Positions 8,883 to 18,684 are shown, counted from the stretch's first letter. The stretch: DNA of 64,000 nucleotides from Variovorax sp. UMC13 (GCF_014170375.1 NZ_LZZW01000042.1:33244-97243), one strand, 5' to 3'. The notes: generated by a model not told the origin, from the letters alone. Translations and numbers: made by a program.

Positions 8883-9149
8883 AGCGCTATTTCGACAGCC
8901 GCGAACAATCTGTTACCAGGATGTAGGCCTCTACCGCGGCATTGTTCCCGTTTCGTGAACACCGCGTATCATTTCCTTAAGGGTTTCTACTTATTGGCTG
9001 GGTTAAGATTCATCCAACAGAGCAGAAAGCATCAAAAAAGAAGCAACTGCTCTGGGTGAGCTTGGCACCGAGCGCGGCGGCCGCCCCCGAAAGGGACGGC
9101 GCCCCCCGATACCGGTTCGAATCATCCCTACCCAATAAGGAAAACTGAA

Positions 9150-9527
9150 ATGAAGACCTCGAAGATCCTGGCTGTTGCCGCCCTGTCCCTGCTGACCATC
9201 GCCGGCGCCCAAGCCGAAACGTACCAAGGCGTGCAGACCGTGAATTCGGTGCGCACCCGTGCCGACGTCGCCGCCGAAGCCCAAGCCACCGCCCGCGCCG
9301 GCAACATCTACAGCGACGCAGCCTTCGCTGGCGTGGCCCCGGCCCTGACCAACAGCATCGACCGCGCCACGGTCAGCCGCGAAGCCGTGCAGACCGCTCG
9401 CCTGGGCAACATCTACGGCGACAACGCGTCGGCCGGCGTGCTGTCGGTGGCCGGCAGCCGCCTCGACCGCGCCACGGTGCAGGCCGAAGCCCGCGCCGCC
9501 GCACGCAGCAACACCGCTTCGATGTAA
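9150..9527 (+). CDS. Small secreted repeat protein, DUF4148-like
   Basis: A 125-residue protein with a signal peptide ending AGAQA (about residues 1-22). The mature part has three imperfect repeats of about 40 residues built on the pattern RA-x-V-x-x-EA-x-x-x-AR-x-GNIY (from about residues 37, 73 and 108). This resembles the short secreted DUF4148-type proteins common in Burkholderiales, whose function is unknown. AAGGAAAA precedes the ATG, a 267-base leader or promoter region lies upstream, and a strong terminator follows at 9559, so it is a single-gene unit. Confidence 0.7.
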   Translation: MKTSKILAVAALSLLTIAGAQAETYQGVQTVNSVRTRADVAAEAQATARAGNIYSDAAFAGVAPALTNSIDRATVSREAVQTARLGNIYGDNASAGVLSVAGSRLDRATVQAEARAAARSNTASM

Positions 9528-9558
9528 GCAGCCACCAGCGGGGCCCCGGCCCCCCTGC

Positions 9559-9592
9559 GAAGCCCGCCGCCTTCCAGGCCGCGGGCTTTTTT
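9559..9592 (+). terminator. Rho-independent terminator after the DUF4148-like gene
   Basis: GAAGCCCGC and GCGGGCTTTTTT form a GC-rich stem with a T tract, 32 bases after the stop at 9527. The opposing smr gene ends at 9609, so the element sits between converging genes. Confidence 0.85.
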
Positions 9593-9608
9593 CATGGGGC
9601 GGACCGGC

Positions 9609-10265
9609 TCAGCGCTTGCTCGGCGAAAGCAGCACCACCAGCGCGCCGGCACCGCCCTCGGCCGGCTTGGCCTGCACGAAGGCCAGTACCTCGTTCTTCT
9701 GGATCAGCCAGCGCTGGGTCTTGGTCTTGAGCACCGGCTGCTTGCCGGGCGAGCCCAGGCCCTTGCCGTGCACCACGCGCACGCAACGCATGCCCTGCTT
9801 GTAGGCCGTGCGGATGAAGGCGCCCAGGGCTTCGCGCGCCTCGTCGCTGCGCAGGCCGTGCAGGTCGACCTCGCGCTGGATGGTCCATTCGCCCGCGCGC
9901 AGCTTGCGCGTGACGTCGGTGCCGATGCCCGGGCGGCGGAAGCTCATGGCGTCGTCGACGTCGAGCAGCGTGCTCACGTCGAACTCGTCGGACAGCGACT
10001 CGCGCAGCACGCGCTGCTCGTCGAGCTGGTGCTGCACGGGGATCGGGGCCGGCGGCTCGGGCGTGAGCGGCACCGCGGCCACGCGCTTGAGCGGCCGGGT
10101 CGCGCCGATGGCCCGGCTGAACAGGTCCTGCTCGGCCAGCCGTTTCTTCTCGGCGGCGGCGCGTTCGGCGGCGGCCGCCGCTTCGCGTTCGCGGGTCTCG
10201 GCCAGCGTGCGTTGCACCTGCTGCAGGTCGGCGAGGCTCTTGAGGGGGCTGGCGGGACGGGGCAT
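9609..10265 (-). CDS. Smr domain protein (MutS2/Smr-type endonuclease domain)
   Basis: A 218-residue protein with a charged, probably coiled N-terminal half (EREAAAAAERAAAEKKRLAEQ) and a C-terminal Smr domain from about residue 135. The DLHGL motif and the VRVVHGKGLGSPG motif are the conserved Smr signatures. Stand-alone Smr proteins of this layout include E. coli SmrB (YfcN), a ribosome-collision nuclease, and SmrA (YdaL); which is closer cannot be settled by eye. The ATG at 10265 is preferred over the in-frame ATG at 10340, which would add low-complexity sequence. It is 93 bases downstream of radC on the same strand. Confidence 0.88.
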   Translation of the reverse strand: MPRPASPLKSLADLQQVQRTLAETREREAAAAAERAAAEKKRLAEQDLFSRAIGATRPLKRVAAVPLTPEPPAPIPVQHQLDEQRVLRESLSDEFDVSTLLDVDDAMSFRRPGIGTDVTRKLRAGEWTIQREVDLHGLRSDEAREALGAFIRTAYKQGMRCVRVVHGKGLGSPGKQPVLKTKTQRWLIQKNEVLAFVQAKPAEGGAGALVVLLSPSKR

Positions 10266-10358
10266 GGCGGGACGGCTTTCAGGCGGGGAGCAGGGCGTCG
10301 GTGCGGAGGCCGATCCCCATTGTCCCTGCATCCTACGCAAGGCCGGCCGGGGCCGGCG

Positions 10359-11039
10359 TCAGACCAGCCCGCGCTGCGCCATCGACAGGCTCTGGCCGCG
10401 CGCCACCACCACATGGTCGAGTACGCGCACGTCGACCAGCGCCAGCGTGGCCTTGAGCGTCTGCGTCAGGGCCTCGTCCGCGCGCGAGGGTTCCACGCCG
10501 CCGCTGGGGTGGTTGTGGGCCAGCACCACGGCCGCCGCTTGGTGGTGCAGCGCGCGCAGCACGACCTCGCGCGGGTAGACGCTGGTCTGCGTGAGCGTGC
10601 CGCGGAACAGCTCCTCCATCGCGATCAGCCGGTGCTGGGCGTCGAGGAAGAGCACGGCGAAGACCTCGTGCGGGCTGGCGCCGATGTGCAGCTGCAGGTA
10701 CTGGGCCACGGCCTCGGGCGAATCGAAGACCGCGCGTTCGCGCAGCTGCTCGGCCAGCGCCCGGCGGGCCAGTTCCAGCACGGCGCCGAGTTCGGCGCGC
10801 TTGGCCGGGCCGCCCAGGCCCTTGACGGCCTTGAGCGCGGCGATGTCGGTGCGGAGCAGGCCGGCGATGCCGCCGAAGGTGTCGAGCAGCTCCTGCGCCA
10901 GCTGCAGCACGTTCTTGCCCGCCAGGCCGGTGCGCAGCAGCAGGGCCAGCAGTTCGGCGTCGCCCAGCGCCGACGGGCCGCGGGCGAGCAGCTTCTCGCG
11001 CGGCCGGGCTTGCGCAGGCAGATCCTGGAGGAAAGACAT
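10359..11039 (-). CDS. radC: RadC family protein (JAMM/MPN+ domain)
   Basis: A 226-residue protein with an N-terminal helix-hairpin-helix segment (about residues 60-90, KAVKGLGGPAKRAEL) and a C-terminal MPN+ domain. The zinc-type motif AHNHPSGGVEPSRAD near residue 170 matches the RadC consensus. Despite its name a DNA-repair role has not been firmly shown for the family. The start at 11039 is preceded by GGAGG, and the length agrees with E. coli RadC (222 aa). The divergent fkpB gene starts 107 bases away. Confidence 0.95.
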   Translation of the reverse strand: MSFLQDLPAQARPREKLLARGPSALGDAELLALLLRTGLAGKNVLQLAQELLDTFGGIAGLLRTDIAALKAVKGLGGPAKRAELGAVLELARRALAEQLRERAVFDSPEAVAQYLQLHIGASPHEVFAVLFLDAQHRLIAMEELFRGTLTQTSVYPREVVLRALHHQAAAVVLAHNHPSGGVEPSRADEALTQTLKATLALVDVRVLDHVVVARGQSLSMAQRGLV

Positions 11040-11146
11040 GGCGCAGACGGGGCTTGGGCCCCACTCCCTAAAATGGCGGGTCCAGTGTAGCGGCGGCCCC
11101 CGGGGCCTCGCTGCGCTTTCCAGCACCCTCTACCGATCGCGCCACC

Positions 11147-11605
11147 TTGACCTCGTCCACCACCGCCGCCGTCGTGACCGCCGACTCCTTCCTCACGCTG
11201 CACTACCGCCTGGCGGGTCCGGCGGGCGACATCATCAACACCTTCGCCGACAAGCCCGCCACGCTGTCGCTGGGCACCGGCGAGCTGTCGCCGGCCGTCG
11301 AGCAGCGCCTGATCGGGCTGGAGGAGGGCGCGCACACCACCTTCGAACTGCCGGCCGGCGAGGCCTTCGGCGAGCGCAATGCCGAGATGCAGCAATGGGT
11401 CGCGCGCACGCTGCTGGTCAAGATCGGCGACCCCGACGAGCGCTATGCGGTGGGCGACGTGGTGCAGTTCCCCACGCCCGACGGCAGCGGCAGCTACGCC
11501 GGCGCCGTGATCGCCTCGAGCGACACCGCGGTGCAGTTCGACTTCAACCATCCGCTCGCGGGCCAGCCGGTGACCTTCGAAGTGCAGCTGATCGGCGTGC
11601 TGTGA
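11147..11605 (+). CDS. fkpB: FKBP-type peptidyl-prolyl isomerase, SlpA/FkpB type
   Basis: A 152-residue cytoplasmic isomerase of the SlyD/SlpA class: an FKBP domain (LTLHYRLAGPAGDIINTF, LSLGTGELSPAVEQRLIGLEEG) with the insert-in-flap domain in the middle, and no His-rich tail. The likely start is a TTG at 11147, in keeping with the conserved N-terminus beginning soon after it. Its stop overlaps the ispH GTG start by four bases (GTGA). The fkpB-ispH pairing is also seen in E. coli, which supports both calls. Confidence 0.93.
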   Translation: MTSSTTAAVVTADSFLTLHYRLAGPAGDIINTFADKPATLSLGTGELSPAVEQRLIGLEEGAHTTFELPAGEAFGERNAEMQQWVARTLLVKIGDPDERYAVGDVVQFPTPDGSGSYAGAVIASSDTAVQFDFNHPLAGQPVTFEVQLIGVL

Positions 11606-12573
11606 GCGAGCCTTCCGTCAACGAGATCATCCTGGCCGAGCCGCGCGGTTTCTGCGCGGGCGTCGACCGCGCGATCGAGATCGTCGAGCGCGCCATCGCC
11701 AAGTTCGGCGCGCCGATCTACGTGCGCCACGAGATCGTGCACAACACCTACGTGGTCAACGAGCTCAAGGCCAAGGGCGCGATCTTCATCGAGGACCTGG
11801 CCGACGTGCCGCCGGGCTCGACGCTGGTCTTCAGCGCGCACGGCGTGAGCAAGGCGGTCGAGGCCGAAGCCCAGGCGCGCGGCTTCGACGTGTTCGATGC
11901 CACCTGCCCGCTGGTGACCAAGGTGCACGTCGAGGTGGCCAAGCTCGCGAAAGAGGGCTACGAGTTCATCATGATCGGCCACAAGGGCCATCCCGAGGTC
12001 GAGGGCACGATGGGCCAGCTGACCCACGGCATCCACCTGGTCGAGGACGTGGCCGACGTGGCCCGCGTGCAGCCCGGCCAGACCGACAAGCTGGCCGTCG
12101 TGACGCAGACCACGCTGTCGGTCGACGACGCGGCCGAGATCGCGGCCGCGGTGCGCGCGCGCTTCCCGAAAGTGCGCGAGCCCAAGCAGCAGGACATCTG
12201 CTACGCCACCCAGAACCGCCAGGACGCGGTGAAGATCATGAGCCCGCAGGTCGACATCGTGATCGTGGTCGGCAGCCCCACCAGCTCCAACAGCAACCGC
12301 CTGCGCGAGCTCGCGCAGCGCCTGGGCACCGAGAGCTACATGGTCGATTCGGCCGACGAGCTGAACCCCGCGTGGTTCGAGGGCAAGACGCGGGTCGGCC
12401 TGACGGCCGGCGCCTCGGCGCCCGAGGTGCTGGTGCGCGAGGTGATCGACCGCGTGAAGGCGCTGGGCGCGGTCTCGGTGCGCAAGATGGACGGCATCGA
12501 AGAGACCATCAAATTCCCGCTGCCCAAGGGCCTCAAGCTCGACACCGGGCCGGCACCAGGGCACATCTCGTGA
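11602..12573 (+). CDS. ispH: 4-hydroxy-3-methylbut-2-enyl diphosphate reductase
   Basis: The last enzyme of the MEP isoprenoid pathway, reducing HMBPP to IPP and DMAPP, 323 residues. The N-terminal AEPRGFCAGVDRAIEIVERA supplies the first cluster cysteine; DATCPLVTKVH and GSPTSSNSNRL contribute the second cysteine region and the substrate-binding SSNS segment, and the third cysteine is in DICYATQNRQ. The GTG start at 11602 overlaps the fkpB stop by four bases. The 3' end in turn overlaps a possible GTG start of the next gene, so the three genes look translationally coupled. Confidence 0.97.
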   Translation: MSEPSVNEIILAEPRGFCAGVDRAIEIVERAIAKFGAPIYVRHEIVHNTYVVNELKAKGAIFIEDLADVPPGSTLVFSAHGVSKAVEAEAQARGFDVFDATCPLVTKVHVEVAKLAKEGYEFIMIGHKGHPEVEGTMGQLTHGIHLVEDVADVARVQPGQTDKLAVVTQTTLSVDDAAEIAAAVRARFPKVREPKQQDICYATQNRQDAVKIMSPQVDIVIVVGSPTSSNSNRLRELAQRLGTESYMVDSADELNPAWFEGKTRVGLTAGASAPEVLVREVIDRVKALGAVSVRKMDGIEETIKFPLPKGLKLDTGPAPGHIS

Positions 12574-13562
12574 GCGACCACAACACCCCCACCATGAACG
12601 ACATCGACTGGCCTGCGCAGATCGAAGCCGCGGCCGACCGGCTGGCGGCGCACCGCGGCGCCTACCTGCGCGAGACCCCGCTGTGGAAGCTCTCGCCCAC
12701 CACGCTGGGCCTGCCGGCGGCGATCGCGGCCGGCGGCACCGAGGTCTGGCTCAAGCTCGAGCAGCTGCAGGTCGCGGGCAGCTTCAAGGCGCGCGGCATG
12801 ATGAACCGCCTGCTGGCCCAGCCGATCCCGGCGGCCGGCGTGGTGGTGGCCTCGGGCGGCAACGCCGGCATCGCGACCGCGGCCGCCGCGCGCGCGCTGG
12901 GCGTGCGCTGCGAGGTCTTCCTGCCGGGCGTGTCGCCCGAAGCCAAGCGCGCGCGACTGCGTGCCCTGGGCGCCGAGGTCACGGTGGTCGGCGAGGCCTA
13001 TGCCGATGCCCTGGCCGCCTGCCTGGCGCGCCAGCGCGAGAGCGGCGCGCTGCTGACCCATGCCTACGACCAGCTCGAAGTGGTGGCCGGTGCCGGCACG
13101 CTGGGCCGCGAGATCGAAGAGCAGGGCGGCCTGCCCGATGCGGTGCTGGTGAGCGTGGGCGGCGGCGGCCTGATCGGCGGCCTGGCCGGCTGGTTCGGCC
13201 AGCGCAGCCGCGTGGTCGCGCTCGAGCCCGAGCGCGCGCCCACGCTGTTCCGCGCCCGCGAGGCCGGTCAGCCGGTCGACGTCGAGGTCGGCGGCGTGGC
13301 CGCGGATTCACTGGGCGCCAAGCGCATCGGCGACTTCGCCTGGGACATCACGCAGCGCGAGGTGCGCGATGCGCTGCTGCTGTCCGACGAGGCCATCCGC
13401 GCGGCGCAGCTGTGGCTCTGGAAAGAGATGAAGCTGGCCGTCGAGCCCGCGGCCGCCTTGCCGCTGGCCGCGCTGCAGACCGGCGCCTATGTGCCGCGTG
13501 CCGGCGAGAAGGTCTGCCTGATCGTCTGCGGCGCCAACCTCGACCCCACGAGCCTGGCCTGA
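12570..13562 (+). CDS. Threonine/serine dehydratase-like PLP enzyme (fold type II)
   Basis: A 330-residue PLP-dependent lyase. LKLEQLQVAGSFKARGMMN carries the Schiff-base lysine, ASGGNAGIATAAAARALG binds the cofactor phosphate region, and SVGGGGLIGG is the glycine loop. It lacks the ACT-like regulatory domain of biosynthetic IlvA and is short, like catabolic threonine dehydratases or serine/threonine racemase-dehydratases; the substrate cannot be told from sequence alone. A GTG at 12570 overlaps the ispH stop by four bases; the ATG at 12594 is the alternative start and has no better Shine-Dalgarno. Confidence 0.85.
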   Translation: MSDHNTPTMNDIDWPAQIEAAADRLAAHRGAYLRETPLWKLSPTTLGLPAAIAAGGTEVWLKLEQLQVAGSFKARGMMNRLLAQPIPAAGVVVASGGNAGIATAAAARALGVRCEVFLPGVSPEAKRARLRALGAEVTVVGEAYADALAACLARQRESGALLTHAYDQLEVVAGAGTLGREIEEQGGLPDAVLVSVGGGGLIGGLAGWFGQRSRVVALEPERAPTLFRAREAGQPVDVEVGGVAADSLGAKRIGDFAWDITQREVRDALLLSDEAIRAAQLWLWKEMKLAVEPAAALPLAALQTGAYVPRAGEKVCLIVCGANLDPTSLA

Positions 13563-13572
13563 TCCGGCCGAT

Positions 13573-13603
13573 GGGCCTGCCGTGCGGCGAGCGCGGCAGG
13601 CCC
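13573..13603. repeat. Inverted repeat between the dehydratase gene and serS
   Basis: GGGCCTGCCG at 13573-13582 and CGGCAGGCCC at 13594-13603 form a ten-base-pair stem with an 11-base loop. There is no T tract after it on the plus strand, so it is at best a weak terminator; it may instead fold in the serS leader, 16 bases before the serS start. Confidence 0.55.
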
Positions 13604-13618
13604 ACCTAAAATCGGGGC

Positions 13619-14950
<1,332 letters not shown>

Positions 14951-14966
14951 TTATTCTGCGAGGGCC

Positions 14967-14996
14967 TTGAGAGAGGCCCAAAAATACTGCTAGAAT
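14967..14996 (+). promoter_or_regulatory. Sigma-70-type promoter for tRNA-Ser
   Basis: TTGAGA (14967-14972) and TAGAAT (14991-14996) are separated by 18 bases and end 19 bases before the first base of the tRNA. Placement, spacing and similarity to the consensus make this the likely tRNA promoter. Confidence 0.7.
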
Positions 14997-15015
14997 CGCA
15001 GACTCGACAGACACC

Positions 15016-15103
15016 GGAGAGGTGGCAGAGTGGTCGAATGTACCTGACTCGAAATCAGGCGTACGGAAACGTACCGAGGGTTCGAATCCCTCCCTCTCCT
15101 CCA
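15016..15103 (+). tRNA. tRNA-Ser(CGA), CCA encoded
   Basis: An 88-base class II tRNA. The acceptor stem GGAGAGG pairs with CCTCTCC, the anticodon stem CCTGA/TCAGG encloses the loop CTCGAAA giving anticodon CGA (codon UCG), a long variable arm (CGTAC-GGAAAC-GTACCG region) is present, and the T arm contains GGTTCGAATCC. CCA is encoded at 15101-15103. The discriminator base before CCA reads T, whereas E. coli serine tRNAs usually have G there. Confidence 0.97.
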
Positions 15104-15105
15104 AG

Positions 15106-15133
15106 ATAGCCCCCATACGGGGCTATTTTTTTT
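15106..15133 (+). terminator. Rho-independent terminator of tRNA-Ser
   Basis: ATAGCCCC and GGGGCTAT form an eight-base-pair stem around a five-base loop, followed by a run of eight or more T. It starts two bases after the encoded CCA. Confidence 0.93.
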
Positions 15134-15310
15134 GCCTGTACCCGACGCCATCGCGTGCAAATCAGCGGGTTGGCCGTTCTCGCGTCCACCCGAAGTCCCG
15201 ATGCCTGCATTCAAGCGCCCCGACACGTGCGATACACGCGCGCATGCGTTGTGAAATGATCGCGGCGAAATGTTCGTACGACTTGCCGTTGTTCCCATGT
15301 CCACTCTCCG

Positions 15311-16162
15311 ATGAAAGCGCTCGACATCGAAGCCGTGCAGGCCTTCGTGCAGGTGGCGGACCTCCAGAACTTCACCCGCGCGGCCGAGTCCATCGACAGC
15401 ACGCAGTCGGCCGTCAGCCTCAAGATCAAGCGCCTGGAGGACACGGTGGGCCATCGCCTGCTGGAGCGCACGCCGCGGCGGGTGCGCCTGTCGGCCCAGG
15501 GGCTGGCCTTCCTGCCCTTGGCGCGCGCGTTGCTGGCCGCGCACAGCGGCGCCCTCGGCGCTTTCGGCGCGAAGCACCGACGGCTGGTGGTCGGCATCAG
15601 CCATCACATCGTCGGCGCTGAACTGCCCCTGCTGCTGCGGCAGATGAAGAGCGCACAGCCCTCGGTGGTGATGGAGGTGCGCGTGTCCACCTCGCGCGAA
15701 CTGCTCGAGGCCTTCGATCGCGGCGTGCTCGACGTGGCGATCATCCTGCGGCACGACAGCCGCCGGCTCGATGGCGAGGTGCTGCTCGCGGAGCAGTTCG
15801 GCTGGATGGCGGCACCCGACTTCGTTCACCACTCGGGCGAGCCGTTGCCGCTCGCCACGCAGGCCGAGCCCTGCAGCGTTCGCAGCATGGCGATTGCCGC
15901 GCTGGCCGAAGGCGGCGTGCCGTGGACCGAGGTGTTCGTGGGCGGCGGTGTGCTCACGGTGGGCGCTGCCGTGGCAGCCGGGCTCGCGGTGGCTGCGCTG
16001 GGGCGCCGCGTGGCACCGCCCGGCACCCTCGACGTGGGGCCGGCCCTGGGCTTGCCGCCCTTGCCCTCGCGCGATGTGGTGCTGCACACCAACGTGTCCG
16101 ATGCGCAGGCGCGCAGCGCGCTGCGTACGCTGTCCGCGGCGATCCGGGCCACGGCCGCTTGA
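15311..16162 (+). CDS. LysR-family transcriptional regulator
   Basis: A 283-residue regulator. The N-terminal winged helix-turn-helix (residues 1-60, with FTRAAESIDSTQSAVSLKIKRLE) is followed by a periplasmic-binding-like effector domain (VVGISHHIVGAELPLLLRQM onward). It converges on the DUF4865 gene at 16304. LysR genes are often found beside DUF4865 genes, though here the arrangement is convergent and not divergent. Target and effector are unknown. The 177 bases upstream after the tRNA terminator hold no gene. Confidence 0.92.
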   Translation: MKALDIEAVQAFVQVADLQNFTRAAESIDSTQSAVSLKIKRLEDTVGHRLLERTPRRVRLSAQGLAFLPLARALLAAHSGALGAFGAKHRRLVVGISHHIVGAELPLLLRQMKSAQPSVVMEVRVSTSRELLEAFDRGVLDVAIILRHDSRRLDGEVLLAEQFGWMAAPDFVHHSGEPLPLATQAEPCSVRSMAIAALAEGGVPWTEVFVGGGVLTVGAAVAAGLAVAALGRRVAPPGTLDVGPALGLPPLPSRDVVLHTNVSDAQARSALRTLSAAIRATAA

Positions 16163-16175
16163 CTGCGCAACAACG

Positions 16176-16307
16176 CTACATCGCAGCCAGGTGATGGACC
16201 ACTGCCGTGCCCAGCACGGCAAGGCCGCAGATGACGAGGGCCGCCACGCACACGCTCGCCAAGTGGCCGAGCAGCACGTCGACCGGGCGCGGCGCACGTC
16301 CGCTCAT
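16176..16307 (-). CDS. 43-residue single-pass membrane peptide coupled to the DUF4865 gene
   Basis: The ATG at 16307 overlaps the TGA of the DUF4865 gene (ATGA), a classic translational-coupling arrangement. The peptide has a basic N-terminus (MSGRAPRPVDV), one hydrophobic helix of about 22 residues (HLASVCVAALVICGLAVLGTAVV) and ends HHLAAM. The stop at 16176 lies 13 bases from the end of the convergent LysR gene. It is too short for most gene callers. It is proposed as a real small membrane protein from composition, coupling and tight packing; the function is unknown. Confidence 0.55.
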   Translation of the reverse strand: MSGRAPRPVDVLLGHLASVCVAALVICGLAVLGTAVVHHLAAM

Positions 16308-16879
16308 CGCGCCAGCTGGTCGAGGCCGGGCTTGGCCAGGTGAAGCACTTCGTAGACCGTTTCTCCGTCGGAGACCTCGGGTGCGCTGGCCGACAGCCTG
16401 AACCGCACCAGCCGCCAGGCGTCGAGATCGAGCGCCGTCCAGACCGCCACGGTGTCCGGTCGCGCCGCGATCGCGCGGTTGGATTCGACCTCCGCCGCGT
16501 GCAGCGCCGCGCGGTCGGCGGCGGTATCGAGGGTGCGCTCGTCGCGATGCAGCCACCGCGCGGGTTTCGCCCTTGCGGCGCCGGCGCGCGCATCCAGCGG
16601 CAGCCAGGTTTCCACGCGCGGCCGGCCGAAGGAATCGATGACGGCCTGAAAGCGCTCGCCCATCAGGAAGTGCGCAGGCGCCGCAGGCTCGCGCCACAGA
16701 TAGACCGAGGCATACACGTGACCGGTGGCGCCGTGCCGGCCGCGCTCGCGCGCCACGAAGCCCTTGAAGACGAGCCCCTCGGTGTCGTCCCAGATCGGGC
16801 CGCGCCGAGCCGCGCGCTGGCGGATCGTCTCCATGTCGTAGTCGGCGGGAAGACGGTGCGAATACTGCATTGCGAACAT
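16304..16879 (-). CDS. DUF4865 family protein
   Basis: A 191-residue cytoplasmic protein with the family's start (MFAMQYSHRLPADYDMETIRQRAARRG) and a GLVFKGFVARERG segment. DUF4865 proteins have no established activity; they occur with LysR regulators and small tautomerase or oxidoreductase genes. The start at 16879 is chosen because AGGAG lies six bases upstream; an ATG three codons later is also possible. The gene runs directly into the 43-residue membrane peptide. About 219 bases upstream (16880-17098) hold no gene. Confidence 0.85.
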   Translation of the reverse strand: MFAMQYSHRLPADYDMETIRQRAARRGPIWDDTEGLVFKGFVARERGRHGATGHVYASVYLWREPAAPAHFLMGERFQAVIDSFGRPRVETWLPLDARAGAARAKPARWLHRDERTLDTAADRAALHAAEVESNRAIAARPDTVAVWTALDLDAWRLVRFRLSASAPEVSDGETVYEVLHLAKPGLDQLAR

Positions 16880-17098
16880 CTCATGCTCCTGGCGTGAATG
16901 GGTCACAGGATCCTGAGCGCGGACGCGAGCCGGGAGAAGAGGGCGCCCGATATAGCTGTGATGCGCCGATGCAATCATTGCAGCCACCCGGGCGGAAACA
17001 TCGTCCATAGGGTGGGCGTCGGACCGCGCGGCGTTCACGACCCCTACCGAAGGCGGGGCCGAGGTCCGCGCGCTTCCGGCGTGAGGGCTGCCTCTTCT

Positions 17099-18598
17099 TC
17101 AGAAGCGGGCGATCAGCCCGCCCAGTTCATCGACATGCCGACGCAAGGCCGCATCGTCCAGCGCCGCATAGCCGATGACCAACCCCGGCGGGAGCTGGGC
17201 GCGTTTGCAGAAGTCCGCGATCGTTTGAAAGCGCAGGCCGCGTTCCGCCGCGGCCTTCTGGAACGCGCCCACGTCCATCTCCGGTGGCAGCCACCAGACC
17301 AGATGGAATCCTGCATGCTCACCGGTGACCTGCAGACGCTCGGGGCCGAGTGCCTCGCGCAAGGCGCCCAGCACGATGTCCCTGCGCTGTGCGTAAGCGA
17401 GGCGCGCACGCCGCACGTGCCGCGCGAAGTCGCCGCTCTCGAGGAAGTTCGCCAGCGCCAGCTGCTCGATCGCGCCGGTCGAGCGGCCGGTCACCTGCCG
17501 GGCCTTGCGGAAATCTGGCACGAGCTTCTCGGGCAGCACGGCGTAGCCGATGCGCAGGCCGGCGAACAGGGTCTTGTTGAAGCTGCCGCAATGGATGACC
17601 CGGTCGGCCGCGTCCAGGCTTTTCAATGCGGGGAGGGGCGCACTGTCGTAGCTGAACTCGCTGTCGTAGTCGTCCTCGATCAGCCAGCAGTTCGATGCTT
17701 CGGCCCATGCCAGAAGCTCCAGCCGGCGCGAGACCGGCATCGTGATGCCCGTGGGCGCCTGGTGCGCCGGCGTGATGTGCGCGAGCCCGACGCCTGCGTG
17801 GCGGCGCGCATGCGCCACCGAGAAGCCCTGGGCGTCGACCGGCACGTGAACGACTTCGCGCGCGTGCCGGTCGAAGATCGGGGCGGCATGGAGGTAGCCC
17901 GGGTCTTCCACCATGACCTTGTCTTCGGGTGAGAGCAGGAGTCGCGCGCACAGGTCCAGGCCCTGGCGGATCCCGGACAGCACGACGATCTGCTCCGCAT
18001 CACAGAAGATGCCGCGCGCAACGCCGAGGTAGCGTGCGATCTGTGCCCTCAAGTGGGCCAGGCCTAGGACTTCGTTGTCGCCCAGCTGTTCGATCGTCAC
18101 GCGCCGGGTGCTGGCCTGCAACGCCTTGCGCCAGCGGTCCAGCGGGAACAGGGCGGCGTCGGGCACCCGTGCCACGAACGGTTCGCCGGCCGCGTTGGCG
18201 AGGAGCGGTGTGACCTCGAGCGCCGCCGGCCTGTGCCGAGGCGGCCTTGCGCGCCGCGGGGGTGCGTCGCCCGCGCGCGCACCCGCATCGAAAAACGCAT
18301 CGGGTACCTTGGCCGCGACGTAGGTGCCCGAGCCCGGTGTGCTGACCAGGTAGCCCTCGCTGCGAAGCTGGTCGTAGGCCAGGTCGACCGTGGCCCGCGA
18401 CACCTGCCAGCGCTCGGCGAGGTGCCGGGTCGAGGGCATGCGCGCGCCCTTCGCCAGCACGCCTTCCAGCATGCGGTCGCGGATCTGGCGATAGATCCAG
18501 GCCTGCTTCAGTTCGCCCGCTCGCAGCGGCTCTGCCGCGAGGTCGAGGCTCGACTGTGTTCGGCGCAGCTGGGAACTGCGAGAAAGTGGCCTGGTCAT
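17099..18598 (-). CDS. MocR-type GntR regulator with aminotransferase-like domain
   Basis: A 499-residue regulator. A GntR winged helix (about residues 35-100, with MPSTRHLAERWQVSRATVDLAYDQLRSEGYL) is fused to a fold-type I aminotransferase-like domain. The PLP lysine lies in CGSFNKTLFAGLRIGY and a cofactor-binding aspartate in WLIEDDYDSEF. MocR proteins such as PdxR and GabR use PLP, alone or with an amino compound, to control neighbouring genes. It is divergent from the ferredoxin-reductase/M24 fusion, whose start is 86 bases away, so that gene is the probable target. The first 30 residues are variable, so the start at 18598 is less certain. Confidence 0.9.
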   Translation of the reverse strand: MTRPLSRSSQLRRTQSSLDLAAEPLRAGELKQAWIYRQIRDRMLEGVLAKGARMPSTRHLAERWQVSRATVDLAYDQLRSEGYLVSTPGSGTYVAAKVPDAFFDAGARAGDAPPRRARPPRHRPAALEVTPLLANAAGEPFVARVPDAALFPLDRWRKALQASTRRVTIEQLGDNEVLGLAHLRAQIARYLGVARGIFCDAEQIVVLSGIRQGLDLCARLLLSPEDKVMVEDPGYLHAAPIFDRHAREVVHVPVDAQGFSVAHARRHAGVGLAHITPAHQAPTGITMPVSRRLELLAWAEASNCWLIEDDYDSEFSYDSAPLPALKSLDAADRVIHCGSFNKTLFAGLRIGYAVLPEKLVPDFRKARQVTGRSTGAIEQLALANFLESGDFARHVRRARLAYAQRRDIVLGALREALGPERLQVTGEHAGFHLVWWLPPEMDVGAFQKAAAERGLRFQTIADFCKRAQLPPGLVIGYAALDDAALRRHVDELGGLIARF

Positions 18599-18684
18599 TT
18601 TTCCGAATATGGCTCTATGGACAGGGCCGCATTCTAGGTAGATTTCACTTTGAACAGTGTTGATCGACCCACCAGGCCCCACGC

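Noticed and set aside
8883..9149. Riboswitch or small RNA upstream of the DUF4148-like gene
   Set aside because: GC-rich segments can pair locally, but no recognisable riboswitch core or terminator-antiterminator pair could be supported by eye.
15016..15310. tRNA-Ser as an integration site with a genomic island downstream
   Set aside because: No integrase gene and no repeat of the tRNA 3' end was seen downstream; the following genes look like ordinary chromosomal accessory genes.
16880..17098. Possible extension of the DUF4865 gene to 17038 or a separate small gene
   Set aside because: The extension has no family similarity, and a good Shine-Dalgarno supports the start at 16879; nothing else coding-like was seen.
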